A DNA stretch of 64,000 bases from Lysobacter sp. 5GHs7-4 (GTDB lineage: Bacteria > Pseudomonadota > Gammaproteobacteria > Xanthomonadales > Xanthomonadaceae). How positions within the stretch are numbered: position 1 is the first letter of the stretch; each line of letters begins with the position of its first letter. A program made the translations under genes and the position numbers. Of this stretch, positions 7,777 to 16,952 are shown one piece after another. The notes beneath the pieces are model-generated. The model saw only the letters and a program-made list of their open reading frames with translations, ran no database searches and was not told the DNA's origin. The stretch covers positions 3,924,001-3,988,000 of the forward strand of contig NZ_CP089924.1 of NCBI RefSeq assembly GCF_021284765.1, written 5' to 3'.

Positions 7777-8971
7777 AACTCCCCCGCGACGCCCACGCCG
7801 CCAGAAACACCGCCGTCGCCGCGGCGACGTTGAGGCTCTCGACCTTGCCGCTGCCCGGAATCGACAGACGCAGATCGCAGGCCGCCGCCAGCTCGCGGTC
7901 CATGCCCTCGCCCTCGGCGCCGATCACATAGATCAGGCGTTCGGGCAGCGCCGTGGCGAACAGATCGCTGCCGCCGCGCACCACCGTGGCGGCCAGCTTG
8001 AAGCCGGCGCCGCGCAGTTGCGCGAACGCGTTGTCCTCGCGCCCCAATCGCACCATCGGCACCGCCTCGGCGCCGCCCTCGGCCACGCGCGCGGCCGCGC
8101 CGGACAGCGCCAGCGCAGAGTGCTTGGGCAGCAGCACCGCCGACACGCCGAAATGCGCGGCGGCGCGCAGGATCGCGCCCAGGTTGTGCGGATTACCGAC
8201 GCCGTCCAGCCACAGCGCGGCCTGCGGGCCGGCGAGCAGATCGCGCAGCCAGGCCGATACCGACAGGGGTTCCTCACGCAGCACTTCGGCCACCACGCCC
8301 TCGTGGTGGCTGCTGGCGGCGAGTTTGTCTAGATCGGACTCCTCCACCACGCGGTAACCGACGCGCTGGGCCACGCACCAGGCCAGCAAAGGCTGCAAGG
8401 CCGGGATGCGGGCTTCGGTCAGATACAGCTTGCGGATCGCCTGTGGGCGGCGCGCGAAGGTAGCGCGCACGGCATTGAGGCCGTACAGGCGCAGCTCGAC
8501 GTCGCGCGCGCGGCGCGGTGCGGCCTCGCCCTGCAACTGGCTTTCGTCCAGACGCTCGCCGACCTGGAACCCCTGCCCCGCGCCGCGCGGCGGACGCGGC
8601 GCCTGCGGCCGCTCGTCGTAGCGTTGCGGCGGCATGCGTTCGCCGCGCGCGGCCTGCGGCGGGCGCTCGCGCCAGGGCGTGTCGCGGCCGTGCGGCGCGG
8701 TGCCGCTGCGTTCGCGTTCGCCGCCGCGCGGCCGCTGCTCGCCGCTGCCGCGTTCGCCGCGGCCAGACCAGGGACCGCCGGCGCGTTCGTCGCGCGCGCC
8801 GCGTTCGGGCGCGGGCCGATCCGAACCCGGCCGATCCGGACCGGAGCGCTCGGAACCGGAACGTTCGCGCCCGGGCCCGCGCTCGTCGCGGCCGCCTTCG
8901 CGTCGCCAGGGATCGCCGCCACCGGGCGGACGCGGACCACGGGGAGGATTACCGGGAGGATCACGGCGCAT
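7775..8971 (-). CDS. SpoU (TrmH/RlmB-type) RNA 2'-O-ribose methyltransferase with a long disordered N-terminal tail
   Basis: The C-terminal 240 residues of this 398-residue protein form a standard SpoU enzyme. A substrate-binding domain starts at LRLYGLNAVRATFARRPQAI near residue 158. The knotted SAM-binding domain has all three motifs: NPHNLGAILRAAAHFG near 258, IGAEGEGM near 348, and LSIPGSGKVESLNVAAA near 370. RlmB methylates G2251 of 23S rRNA; this protein may do so or may modify another RNA. Residues 1-150 are unusual: almost entirely Arg, Gly, Pro, Glu and Ser, with many RSGSERSGPDRPG-like units. They resemble an RGG-type disordered RNA-binding tail. The gene start overlaps the upstream GNAT gene by 11 bases, so the two are coupled. 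Confidence 0.88.
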   Translation of the reverse strand: MRRDPPGNPPRGPRPPGGGDPWRREGGRDERGPGRERSGSERSGPDRPGSDRPAPERGARDERAGGPWSGRGERGSGEQRPRGGERERSGTAPHGRDTPWRERPPQAARGERMPPQRYDERPQAPRPPRGAGQGFQVGERLDESQLQGEAAPRRARDVELRLYGLNAVRATFARRPQAIRKLYLTEARIPALQPLLAWCVAQRVGYRVVEESDLDKLAASSHHEGVVAEVLREEPLSVSAWLRDLLAGPQAALWLDGVGNPHNLGAILRAAAHFGVSAVLLPKHSALALSGAAARVAEGGAEAVPMVRLGREDNAFAQLRGAGFKLAATVVRGGSDLFATALPERLIYVIGAEGEGMDRELAAACDLRLSIPGSGKVESLNVAAATAVFLAAWASRGS

Positions 8972-9521
8972 CTTGCAGACTCCTTCTTACCTTGGCGAAC
9001 ACGCGCAGATCGTGCAGTTCGCCGTACTTGACCACGGCGCAGCGTTGCGCGCCCTCTTCGATGAAACCGTTCTTCGCCAGCACCCGCGCCGACGCCGGGT
9101 TGCTGTCCAACACCGTCGCGCACAGGCGGTACAGGGCCAGCTCGCGCATGACCCAGGGCGCGAACGCGCCGACCACGCGCGTCATCAGACCGCCGTTCCA
9201 GTGCGCGCGCCCCAGCCAATAGCCGAGTTCGGCGCCGTGACGGCGCTCGCCCTCGCCCGGCCGCACGCCGATCCCGCCGCAGGCCTGCCCGGCGACTTCG
9301 ATCGCATAGACCGGATGGGCGAAGTTCACCACCTCGCCGGCCAGGAAACGCTCGCCGTCGGCGCGCGTGTACGGGTGCGGGAAGCGGTCGCTGACGCCGC
9401 GTGCCACCTGCGCGTCGTCGGCATGCGCGAGCAGGCTGGCGAGGTCGTCGCCGCGCCACGGGCGCAGGACGTAGCCCTCGCCTGCCGGTGGCAGGCTGGC
9501 GACGCGGGTGGCGGGGTTCAT
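8961..9521 (-). CDS. GNAT-family N-acetyltransferase (RimJ-like)
   Basis: A 186-residue acetyltransferase of the RimJ/RimL type, transferring acetyl from acetyl-CoA to an amine. Recognisable blocks are LRPWRGDDLASLLAHADD near residue 20, the strand-helix AELGYWLGRAHWNGGLMTRV near 96 leading into the acetyl-CoA loop, and NPASARVLAKNGFIEEG near 145, the classic C-terminal Asn and helix. The substrate (protein N-terminus or small molecule) is not evident. Its 3' end overlaps the start of the SpoU methyltransferase by 11 bases, which argues for translational coupling. ATG 9521 is used. Confidence 0.85.
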   Translation of the reverse strand: MNPATRVASLPPAGEGYVLRPWRGDDLASLLAHADDAQVARGVSDRFPHPYTRADGERFLAGEVVNFAHPVYAIEVAGQACGGIGVRPGEGERRHGAELGYWLGRAHWNGGLMTRVVGAFAPWVMRELALYRLCATVLDSNPASARVLAKNGFIEEGAQRCAVVKYGELHDLRVFAKVRRSLQDAP

Positions 9522-9582
9522 GCGACTAGCCTAAATGTGCGACCGTCGTGCTGCAAACCAGGCCAGCGGCGGGGAGCCCGGA

Positions 9583-9972
9583 GTGAAGACCTATCGGATC
9601 GAGGAAGTCCATTGCGGCGACGACGACTGCCTCTGGGTGAGCCTGGGCTTCGTCTCGCCCGACAACCCCCTGGACGTGCTGCATATCGTCTGCGCCTTTG
9701 AAGTCGAGCCGCAGGACCGCGAACACGGCATGGACGCGATCTATCTGGAGCGCGACGACCAGAGCCGCAGCGGCTACGGCGGCGCCGACCGCATCCGCGT
9801 CGGCGAGCGCGCGGTCGAGTTGCGCTTGAACGCCAGCGGCCGCGACTGCCTGCAATTCGACGACGACCTGTGCCTGCTATGGCCCGATGCGCTGGCCGGC
9901 AAGACCGAGGCCTTGCGCATCCTCGAGCGGATGCGCGACTGCGAGAGCGGGCGGGTGCTGGAACGGGTCTGA
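9583..9972 (+). CDS. Conserved-looking small cytosolic protein of unknown function
   Basis: I do not recognise this protein. It is 129 residues if it starts at GTG 9583, which has GGGGAG 6 bases upstream. An in-frame ATG at 9535 would add 16 residues but has no ribosome-binding site. The product is acidic and soluble, with alternating beta-type stretches (DCLWVSLGFVS, LDVLHIVCAFEV, MDAIYLERDDQ) and a C-terminal helix with LRILERMRDC. It has no signal peptide or membrane segment. It stands between a divergent GNAT gene and a convergent RND pump gene. Codon usage looks like that of the neighbours, so it is likely a native gene. Confidence 0.7.
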   Translation: MKTYRIEEVHCGDDDCLWVSLGFVSPDNPLDVLHIVCAFEVEPQDREHGMDAIYLERDDQSRSGYGGADRIRVGERAVELRLNASGRDCLQFDDDLCLLWPDALAGKTEALRILERMRDCESGRVLERV

Positions 9973-10018
9973 AGCGCGGCCATAGCGCGGGAGCGGCGCC
10001 TGCCGCCCCCGCACGACC

Positions 10019-13000
10019 TCAGGCGTGACCGCCGGCCTGCGGCGTTTCGCGTTCCAGCTTTTCCAACTCGTGCGCCACCGCTTCCGGCGACTTGGTGTAC
10101 TTGGCCAGCAGCACGTAGAACGCGGGCACGATGAACAGCGACAGCAGGGTCGAGAACGACACGCCGAAGATCACCACCACGCCGATGGTCGCGCGGCTGG
10201 CCGAACCGGGACCGCCGGCCAGCACCAGCGGCAGCGCGCCGACCACGGTGGCGATCGAGGTCATCAGGATCGGGCGCAGGCGCACCGCGGAGGACTCGAC
10301 GATGGCCTCGTGGATCGCCCGGCCTTCGTCGCGCAGCTGGTTGGCGAACTCGACGATCAGGATGCCGTTCTTGGCCGCCAGACCGACCAGCATGACGATG
10401 CCGATCTGACTGAACAGATTGAGCGTGCCGCCGGTCAGGGCCAGGCCGATCAGCGCGCCGAGCACGCCCAAGGGCACCGTCAGCATGATCACGAACGGAT
10501 GGATGAAGCTCTCGAACTGCGCCGCCAGCACCAGGTACACCACCAGCAAGGCCAGCGCGAAGGTCAGCAGCACCGCGCCGCCGGCGGCCTGGTATTCGCG
10601 CGATTCGCCCTTCCAGTCGATCTGCGCCTGATCCGGCAGTTCTTCCTGCACGGCCTGGTTGAGCCAGGTGATCGCATCGCCCATGCGGTAGCCCGGCGCC
10701 AGGCCGGCGCTGATGGTGATCGAGCGCAGGCGGTTGAAGCGGTTGAGGCTGCCCGGCTCGGCCAGTTCCTGCAGCGTGACCAGGTTGGACAACGGCACCA
10801 GCCCGCCGTCGCGCGCGCGCACCTGGATCGCGGCCAGATCGGCCGGCGACGCGCGCAGGGCGCGGTCGGACTGCACGATCACGTCGTATTCCTCGCCGTT
10901 CTGCACGAAGGTGGTGACGCGGCGCGAGCCCATCATGGTTTCCAGCGCATGGCCGATGTCGGTCACGCTGACGCCCAGATCGGCGGCGCGCTGGCGGTCG
11001 ATCTCCACGCGCATCTGCGGCCGGGTTTCCTTGTAGTCGGAATCGGCGGAGAAGAACCCGGGGTTCTGCTCCATGCGCGCCAGCAGCTTGTCGCGCCACT
11101 GCGCGAGTTCTGCGTACTCGGGGCCGCCCAGCACGATCTGGATCGGCTGCCCGCGCGTGCGCACCAGGCCGCCGCTGACCTGCGGCAAGGCGCGCACGCC
11201 GGTCAGCTGGCCCAGCTCGCCGCGCAGGCTGTCGGCGACCTGCGCGGTGCTCACATCGCGCTTGTCCCAGTCCTGCAGGAACACCGCGATGCGGCCGGTG
11301 TGCATTTCCTCGCTGGCGCCGAAACCGCCGGGCACGCGCGGGTTGTAGCGCTGGATGGTCTGGTCCGGCCCGACGTGCGCGGCGACGATCTTCTCGACCT
11401 GCTGCACCTGCTTGACCGTGTAGTCGAAGCCGGCGCCTTCCGGGCCGAGGATGGAAATCTGGAACGAGCCGCGGTCTTCCGGCGGCGCCAGTTCCGAGGG
11501 CACGTAACGGAACAGGCCGTAGCTCAAGCCGATCGCGACCAGCATCAGGATGCCGAACAGCCAGGGCCGCTCGACGCTGCGGTCCAGCCAGCGCCGGTAG
11601 CGGCGGCTGACGCCGTCCAGTCGCGCGTTGACCCAGCGGTTGATCGGGTTGGACTTCTCGTCCTTGTGCGGGCGCACCAGCTTGGACGACATCATCGGCG
11701 TCAGCGTCAGCGCCACGAACGCCGAGATCGCCACGGCGCCGGCCAGCGCCACCGACAACTCGCGGAACAGGCGCCCGGTGTTGCCCTCCATGAAGCCCAC
11801 CGGCAGGAACACCGCCACCAGCACCGCGGTGGTGGCGATCACCGCGAACGCGACCTGCTTGGTGCCGCGCGCGGCGGCCACCAGTTTGGGTTCGCCCAGG
11901 TCGGCGCGGCGCTGGATGTTCTCCAGCACCACGATCGCGTCGTCCACCACCAGGCCGATACACAGCACCAGCGCCAGCAACGTCAGCAGGTTGATCGAGA
12001 AACCGAACAGGTACAGCGGAATGAACGCCGCGATCAGACACACCGGCACCGTCACCGCCGGAATCAGCGCGGCGCGGAAACTGCCCAAGAACAACCAGAT
12101 CACGATCAGCACCAGCACGATGGCCTCGGCCAGCGTGTGGTAGACGCGCTCCACCGCCGATTCGATGAACACCGTGGTGTCGAAGGCGACGAAGATGTCG
12201 GTGCCCTGCGGCAGCGACGGGCGAATGGTGTCGGCGGCCTTGCGCACCGCCAGCGCCACGTCGAGGCTGTTGGCGGTGGACGTCTTGACGATGCCCAGGC
12301 CGATGTTGGGCTCGCCGTTGCTGCGGTAATAGGCGCGGCGCTCGGCCGAATCCAGCTGGATCTTGGCCACGTCGCCCAGCCGCACCACGTAGCCGTCGGC
12401 GCCCTTGCGCAGCGGAATCTGGGCGAAGTCCTCGGGCTTCTGGTAGCTGCGCGCCACGCGCAGGGTGAAGTCGCGCGACTGCGATTCGATGCGGCCCGCC
12501 GGCAGCTCGACGTTCTCGGCGCGCAGCGCGGCCTCGACTTCGTTGACGGTGATGTCGCGCGCAGCCAGCGCGTCGCGGTCCAACCAGATGCGCATCGCGT
12601 AGCGCTGCTGGCCGCCGATGCGGACCTGGGCCACGCCGTCCACCGAGGACAGGCGGTCGACCACGTAACGCTCCGCGTAGTCGGACAGCTGCAGCGTGTC
12701 CATCTGCTTGGAGCTCATGTTGAGCCAGATGATCGGATCGGCGTCGCTTTCGACCTTCTCGATCTGCGGCGGGTCGGCCTCCTCAGGCAAACGGTTGGTG
12801 ACCCGGCTGACCGCGTCGCGCACGTCGTTGGCGGCGGCCTCGATCTCGCGCTGCAGGGTGAACTCGATGCTGATCGAGGCGCGGCCGTTGACGCTGCGCG
12901 ATTCGATGGTCTCGATGCCTTCGATGCCGGCCAGCGCGTCTTCCAGCACCTGGGTGATGCGGGTTTCCACCACCGCCGCCGACGCGCCCGGATAGGTCAC

Positions 13001-13144
13001 GTCGACCGAGACGATGGGCGGATCGATCGCCGGCAACTCGCGCAGGGTCAGGCGCGAGAAGGCCATCACGCCCAGGGTGATCAGCAGCAGGCTCATCACG
13101 GTGGCGAACACCGGACGGCGGATCGAGAGATCGGAAATGTTCAT
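10019..13144 (-). CDS. RND efflux pump inner-membrane transporter (AcrB/HAE1 family)
   Basis: A full-length 1041-residue proton-driven RND permease that exports drugs or other amphiphiles through a trimeric tripartite pump. The N-terminus MNISDLSIRRPVFATVMSLL is typical of HAE1 members close to MdtB/MexB-like pumps. The intramembrane proton-relay Asp pair is present in LCIGLVVDDAIVVLENIQ near residue 400. Twelve hydrophobic helices and two large periplasmic loops are evident, with TM segments resuming near residue 540 and again around 870-1020. The adaptor gene lies 49 bases upstream in the same direction. No outer-membrane factor gene is next to them, so a shared TolC-type channel is likely. 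Confidence 0.95.
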   Translation of the reverse strand: MNISDLSIRRPVFATVMSLLLITLGVMAFSRLTLRELPAIDPPIVSVDVTYPGASAAVVETRITQVLEDALAGIEGIETIESRSVNGRASISIEFTLQREIEAAANDVRDAVSRVTNRLPEEADPPQIEKVESDADPIIWLNMSSKQMDTLQLSDYAERYVVDRLSSVDGVAQVRIGGQQRYAMRIWLDRDALAARDITVNEVEAALRAENVELPAGRIESQSRDFTLRVARSYQKPEDFAQIPLRKGADGYVVRLGDVAKIQLDSAERRAYYRSNGEPNIGLGIVKTSTANSLDVALAVRKAADTIRPSLPQGTDIFVAFDTTVFIESAVERVYHTLAEAIVLVLIVIWLFLGSFRAALIPAVTVPVCLIAAFIPLYLFGFSINLLTLLALVLCIGLVVDDAIVVLENIQRRADLGEPKLVAAARGTKQVAFAVIATTAVLVAVFLPVGFMEGNTGRLFRELSVALAGAVAISAFVALTLTPMMSSKLVRPHKDEKSNPINRWVNARLDGVSRRYRRWLDRSVERPWLFGILMLVAIGLSYGLFRYVPSELAPPEDRGSFQISILGPEGAGFDYTVKQVQQVEKIVAAHVGPDQTIQRYNPRVPGGFGASEEMHTGRIAVFLQDWDKRDVSTAQVADSLRGELGQLTGVRALPQVSGGLVRTRGQPIQIVLGGPEYAELAQWRDKLLARMEQNPGFFSADSDYKETRPQMRVEIDRQRAADLGVSVTDIGHALETMMGSRRVTTFVQNGEEYDVIVQSDRALRASPADLAAIQVRARDGGLVPLSNLVTLQELAEPGSLNRFNRLRSITISAGLAPGYRMGDAITWLNQAVQEELPDQAQIDWKGESREYQAAGGAVLLTFALALLVVYLVLAAQFESFIHPFVIMLTVPLGVLGALIGLALTGGTLNLFSQIGIVMLVGLAAKNGILIVEFANQLRDEGRAIHEAIVESSAVRLRPILMTSIATVVGALPLVLAGGPGSASRATIGVVVIFGVSFSTLLSLFIVPAFYVLLAKYTKSPEAVAHELEKLERETPQAGGHA

Positions 13145-13193
13145 CGTCGCTCAGCTCCGCGGCGCGCGGACGGTGCGGTGCATGCGCAGGCGC

Positions 13194-14291
13194 TTACGCA
13201 TCGCCGGCGCCCTTGGCGGCCGGCGCCGGCTTGGCGCCGCCCTCGGTCACCTTGCTGCCCGGGCGCAGCTTGCCGGTGCCGTCGACCACGACGCGCTCGC
13301 CGGCCTTCAGGCCTTCGACGATCTCGGCCAGGCCTTCGCGGCGGGTGCCGATCTTGACGTCGGCGCGCTCGACCGTGCCGTCGGCCTTGACCCGGAACAC
13401 GTAGGAATCGTTGCCGACCTGCACCACCGAAATTTCCGGGATCAGCAGCGCCTCGCGCTGCGGACGGTCCAGCGTGATCTGCACCAGCATGCCCGGCCGC
13501 AGCGCGCGGTCGGCGTTGGCGAAATCGCCGCGCACGGTGATCGCGCGCGTGGCCGGATCGACGCGCGCATCCACGGTGCTGACCTGGCCTTCGAACGCGC
13601 GGCCCGGATAGGCCGCGCTGGTGCCGGCCAGGTGCTGGCCGACGCCGATGTTGGCCAGCAGCGTTTCCGGCACCGGGAAGTCGACGTAGACGCGGGCGGT
13701 GTCGTCGAGCGTGGCGATGGCCGTGCCCGGCGTGACCAGCGAACCCGGACTGACCTGACGGATGCCGAGCACGCCGCCGAACGGCGCGCGGATCACGCGG
13801 TTGTCGAGATCGGCGGCCATCTGCGCCACGCGCGCGCGCGCCGCGTCGCGGGTGGCGCGCTGGGTGTCCAGCGCCGAGCGCGCGATCAGCTGCTGCCCGG
13901 CCAGTTCGGTCTGGCGCTGGTACAGGCTTTCGGCTTCCTTGGCGGTGGCCTGCGCCTGCTCCAGCGCGGCCTGCTGCACCTGCCCGGTCAGCGTCACCAG
14001 CGGCGCGCCGACGGCGACCACGTCGCCGCTTTCGAAATGCACGCGCTGCACGGTCTCGCTGACTTTGGCGGTCACCGTCACCGATTCACGCGCCTTGACG
14101 TTGCCCAGGGCCTGCACGGTGTCGTTCCAGGGCCGCATCGCGGCCGCCTGGATCGTCACCGGTACCGGGCGGTCGCCACCGCCGCCTGGCTGGCCTTTCT
14201 CGCCCTTGCCGCAGGCCGCGACGGCGAAGACGACGACGAGCGCGCAGCTGGCGCGGGTGCAAGCTGCACGGAATCCGGGGGCAAGGCGCAT
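13194..14291 (-). CDS. RND efflux periplasmic adaptor lipoprotein (HlyD/AcrA family)
   Basis: The 365-residue membrane-fusion protein links the RND transporter to the outer-membrane channel. A lipoprotein signal is seen with the lipobox AVAAC near residue 28, followed by a Gly-rich linker. The lipoyl half-motifs are at VHFESGDVVAVGAPLVTLTG and APFGGVLGIRQVSPGSLV. An alpha-helical hairpin lies between them, and a beta-barrel and membrane-proximal domain follow. The ATG at 14291 is preferred over an ATG 48 bases further up because it places the signal sequence at the N-terminus. The gene comes first in a two-gene operon with the RND permease. No local regulator is seen. Confidence 0.93.
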   Translation of the reverse strand: MRLAPGFRAACTRASCALVVVFAVAACGKGEKGQPGGGGDRPVPVTIQAAAMRPWNDTVQALGNVKARESVTVTAKVSETVQRVHFESGDVVAVGAPLVTLTGQVQQAALEQAQATAKEAESLYQRQTELAGQQLIARSALDTQRATRDAARARVAQMAADLDNRVIRAPFGGVLGIRQVSPGSLVTPGTAIATLDDTARVYVDFPVPETLLANIGVGQHLAGTSAAYPGRAFEGQVSTVDARVDPATRAITVRGDFANADRALRPGMLVQITLDRPQREALLIPEISVVQVGNDSYVFRVKADGTVERADVKIGTRREGLAEIVEGLKAGERVVVDGTGKLRPGSKVTEGGAKPAPAAKGAGDA

Positions 14292-14585
14292 GCGGTTCTC
14301 TGAACGGGGTACTGAGGGGACTGGAGCGGCGGCCGTCACGGGCGCACCGGGCCCAGCCGGTCGATTCTAGCGGCCCTGCGTTAACGTTCGCGTGGGCCAA
14401 AGGTTGACGCGGACGGGGCGCGCGACCGCTGGCGTGGCCGGCTTGCGCCGTCCATCGCGTGTAAGGTTTGCCGAATGTGGCGGGTCGCATCGCGGCCCCG
14501 CATCGGGCCGGTGCCGTCGGCGACGGTGGCCGGCCCCGTTCGCCCTGTCCACGCTCACTGCCCTTCCCCCCAGGAGCCTCCCGCC

Positions 14586-15542
14586 ATGATCCACGACAGC
14601 ATCCTCGACACCATCGGCCGCACGCCGATCGTGCGCCTGCACCGCATCGCACCGCCGCACGTGACCCTGTACGCCAAGGTCGAATCCTTCAACCCCGGCG
14701 GCTCGGTCAAGGACCGTCTGGCGATCGCCATCATTCTCGACGCCGAGGCGCGCGGCCTGCTCAAGCCCGGCGACACCGTGGTGGAGGCGACCTCCGGCAA
14801 CACCGGCGTCGCGCTGGCGATGGTGTGCGCGGCGCGCGGCTACAAGTTCGTCGCGACCATGTCGGAAACCTTTTCGGTCGAGCGCCGCAAACTGATGCGC
14901 GCCTACGGCGCCAAAGTGATCCTGACCCCGGCCGCCGAACGCGGCAGCGGCATGGTCCGGCGCGCCGAGGAACTGGCCCAGCGCCACGGCTGGTTCCTCG
15001 CCCGCCAGTTCCAGAATCCGGCCAATCCGGCCTATCACCGCCAGACCACCGCCGCGGAAATCCTGCAGGACTTCGCCGGCCGCCGACTCGACCATTTCGT
15101 CACCGGCTGGGGCACCGGCGGCACCCTGACCGGCGTCGGCGAAATGCTGAAGCTGGCGCGCCCGGACGTGCGCGTGACCGTGTCCGAACCGGCCGGCGCG
15201 TCGCTGCTGAGCGGCAAGGAATGGCAGCCGCACAAGATCCAGGGCTGGACCCCGGACTTCGTGCCCGAAGTGCTCAACCCGCAGGCCGCCGACGCGATCC
15301 TGCCGGTGGACGACCTGCTCGCGCGCGACACCGCGCGCCGGCTCGCGGCCGAGGAAGGCGTGTTCGTCGGCATCTCCGCCGGCGCCACCACCGCCGCCGC
15401 GCTGGAAGTGGCCAAAGGCGCCGCGCCTGGCTCGGTGATCCTGGCAATGCTGCCCGACACCGGCGAGCGTTACCTGAGCACCATCCTGTTCGAGGGCGTC
15501 AACGAAGGCTCCGACGACGAGTGGCTGGCCGGCCTGCCCTGA
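14586..15542 (+). CDS. cysK: Cysteine synthase A (O-acetylserine sulfhydrylase)
   Basis: A 318-residue PLP enzyme that makes cysteine from O-acetylserine and sulfide. The PLP lysine is Lys42 in NPGGSVKDRLA. The Asn loop TSGNTGVALA and the Gly-rich phosphate loop GWGTGGTLTG are present, as is the C-terminal SAGATTAAAL/LPDTGERYLST block. Length and motifs favour CysK over CysM, but the two are hard to separate by eye. The start at ATG 14586 has an AGGAG site about 10 bases upstream. A DUF6498-type membrane protein gene follows after 11 bases, possibly in the same transcript. Confidence 0.92.
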   Translation: MIHDSILDTIGRTPIVRLHRIAPPHVTLYAKVESFNPGGSVKDRLAIAIILDAEARGLLKPGDTVVEATSGNTGVALAMVCAARGYKFVATMSETFSVERRKLMRAYGAKVILTPAAERGSGMVRRAEELAQRHGWFLARQFQNPANPAYHRQTTAAEILQDFAGRRLDHFVTGWGTGGTLTGVGEMLKLARPDVRVTVSEPAGASLLSGKEWQPHKIQGWTPDFVPEVLNPQAADAILPVDDLLARDTARRLAAEEGVFVGISAGATTAAALEVAKGAAPGSVILAMLPDTGERYLSTILFEGVNEGSDDEWLAGLP

Positions 15543-15553
15543 ACCCGTCGCGG

Positions 15554-16177
15554 ATGGCGCCTTCGGCCCGCAACCTGCTGCTGTCCAACGCCGCGACCCT
15601 GGTCGCGGCCTTGGCGCTGGGCTGGAACGTGGGCTGGCTGTTGTGGGCGTACTGGATCCAGAGCGTGATCGTCGGCTACTACGCGCGCTTGCGCATGCTG
15701 TCGCTGCGCGAGTTCAGCACCGAAGGCTTCACCTCCGGCGGCCAGCGCGTGCCGGAAACCGAGGCCGGCAAGCGATCGACCGCGCACTTCTTCGTGCTGC
15801 ACTACGGCTTCTTCCACCTGGGCTATCTCGCGTTCCTGTTCGTCCAGCACCGCGTGAGCGGCGCGTTCGACTGGCTGGTGCTGGCCGCCTGCGGCGTGTC
15901 GTTCGCGCTCTCTCAGCGCAAGACCTACGAGGTCCAGCACGCGGCCGATCTGCGCGGCCGACCCAACCTGGGCGCGCTGATGTTCACGCCCTACCTGCGC
16001 GTGCTGCCGATGCATCTGACCATCCTGTTCGGCGCCGGCGGCCAGGGCACCGCCGCGCTGCTGGTGTTCTGCGCGCTCAAGACCGCGTCCGACCTGGGCC
16101 TGGACGCGATCGACCGGCGCATGGCCGAGCGCTCGGCGGCGAAGCGTCCGGCTACGGTGACGCGCGGCGAGGAGTAG
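15554..16177 (+). CDS. DUF6498-type integral membrane protein
   Basis: A 207-residue polytopic membrane protein of unknown function. The pattern fits DUF6498 proteins: LLWAYWIQSVIVGYYARLRML in the first half, then HFFVLHYGFFHLGYLAFLF, then PYLRVLPMHLTILFGAGG near the C-terminus. I count about five hydrophobic segments. The charged loop between the first and second conserved blocks carries basic residues and is probably cytoplasmic. The gene starts 11 bases after cysK, so co-transcription is likely, although no functional link is known. The DUF assignment is from memory of the conserved pattern. Confidence 0.72.
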   Translation: MAPSARNLLLSNAATLVAALALGWNVGWLLWAYWIQSVIVGYYARLRMLSLREFSTEGFTSGGQRVPETEAGKRSTAHFFVLHYGFFHLGYLAFLFVQHRVSGAFDWLVLAACGVSFALSQRKTYEVQHAADLRGRPNLGALMFTPYLRVLPMHLTILFGAGGQGTAALLVFCALKTASDLGLDAIDRRMAERSAAKRPATVTRGEE

Positions 16178-16200
16178 CGATACCGGCGTCGCCTCGACCT

Positions 16201-16233
16201 CGCAGGATGCGGTGAGCGCAGCGAACCGCATCA
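16201..16233. repeat. Single copy of a dispersed GGATGCGGT-type repeat (family C)
   Basis: The unit CGCAGGATGCGGTGAGCGCA followed by GCGAACCGCATC is seen here once. An inverted pair of the same element occurs at 20421-20506. It lies in the short space between two convergent genes. Confidence 0.65.
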
Positions 16234-16274
16234 TCGCGACGCAGCCACGCATGGCGGATGCGCACGTGGCGGGC

Positions 16275-16793
16275 TTACAACCAGCCCGCATCCCACGCAT
16301 AGGCGACCAGCGCGACCGCCACCGCCGCCAAGGCATAGACCACCACGCGGCGGTCGCTGTCGTCGTGCTGCACGGTCGGGGTGCGCGTCACCGTCACGGT
16401 TTGGCGGGTGCCGGCGACATGGTGCGGGCGCGTCGCCGCGGCCTTCGGATGCGCCTGCATATGCGCCTCGATGCGCTCCTTGGCGCTGCGCAGGTCCATG
16501 CCCGTGTTGTGCAGGACCTTGATCGCCTCCAGGGTCTTGCCTTGCGACAGCGCCAGCAGAGCGGCGGCGGGCAGTCCGGCGTTCGCGGCCGCCTTCGCCG
16601 CGACCACGGTCGCGGCGGCGTTCGTGCTGGGCAACGGCCGGCTGCTCTTCCAGGCGTCCACCGCCTCCTTGGCCAGGCTCAGCTCGATCTTGCCGTTGCT
16701 GTCGCGCACCAACTTGATCGCCGTGATCAAATCGCCGCGCGCGACCGCGGCGGCGGCCTCGGGGGAAATGGCGACCTTCTTCGACTCGGCCAT
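16275..16793 (-). CDS. Tail-anchored protein with two ribosomal-protein-L7/L12-C-domain-like modules
   Basis: The 172-residue product carries two related helical units. One is at about residues 12-50 (GDLITAIKLVRDSNG, then LSLAKEAVDAW). The other is at about 75-112 (GKTLEAIKVLHNTGM, then LRSAKERIEAHM). Both follow the pattern of the bL12 C-terminal domain, in which a 'K-x-x-AIK-x-VR ... L-x-x-AK-x-x-V' helix pair binds translation factors. A Thr/Ala-rich linker leads to one transmembrane helix at the very C-terminus (about 149-169). The start is ATG 16793 because a perfect AGGAGG lies 8 bases upstream; an earlier in-frame ATG at 16811 has none. Function is unknown. The L12 relation is by pattern only. 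Confidence 0.75.
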   Translation of the reverse strand: MAESKKVAISPEAAAAVARGDLITAIKLVRDSNGKIELSLAKEAVDAWKSSRPLPSTNAAATVVAAKAAANAGLPAAALLALSQGKTLEAIKVLHNTGMDLRSAKERIEAHMQAHPKAAATRPHHVAGTRQTVTVTRTPTVQHDDSDRRVVVYALAAVAVALVAYAWDAGWL

Positions 16794-16952
16794 GCGCGCT
16801 GCCTCCTGCATCGACTGCGGCCAGTCTACCCGGCTTCGGTGGGCGGCTGGGCTAGCCAGATTGGGCTATGCGGGGCGTGGACCCACGGCAATGGCGCATG
16901 CGTGCCGCACCCAGATCCGGCTCGGGACCGCCGGCGTAATGGAGCGGCGCGC

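Noticed and set aside
10025..13357. Very long open frame on the plus strand opposite the RND pump gene
   Set aside because: The predicted product is rich in Arg, His, Gln and Asp and has no domain. It mirrors the high-GC third-codon bias of the real gene on the minus strand. Similar shadows occur opposite the M28 peptidase, DUF2339, nrdA and metE genes.
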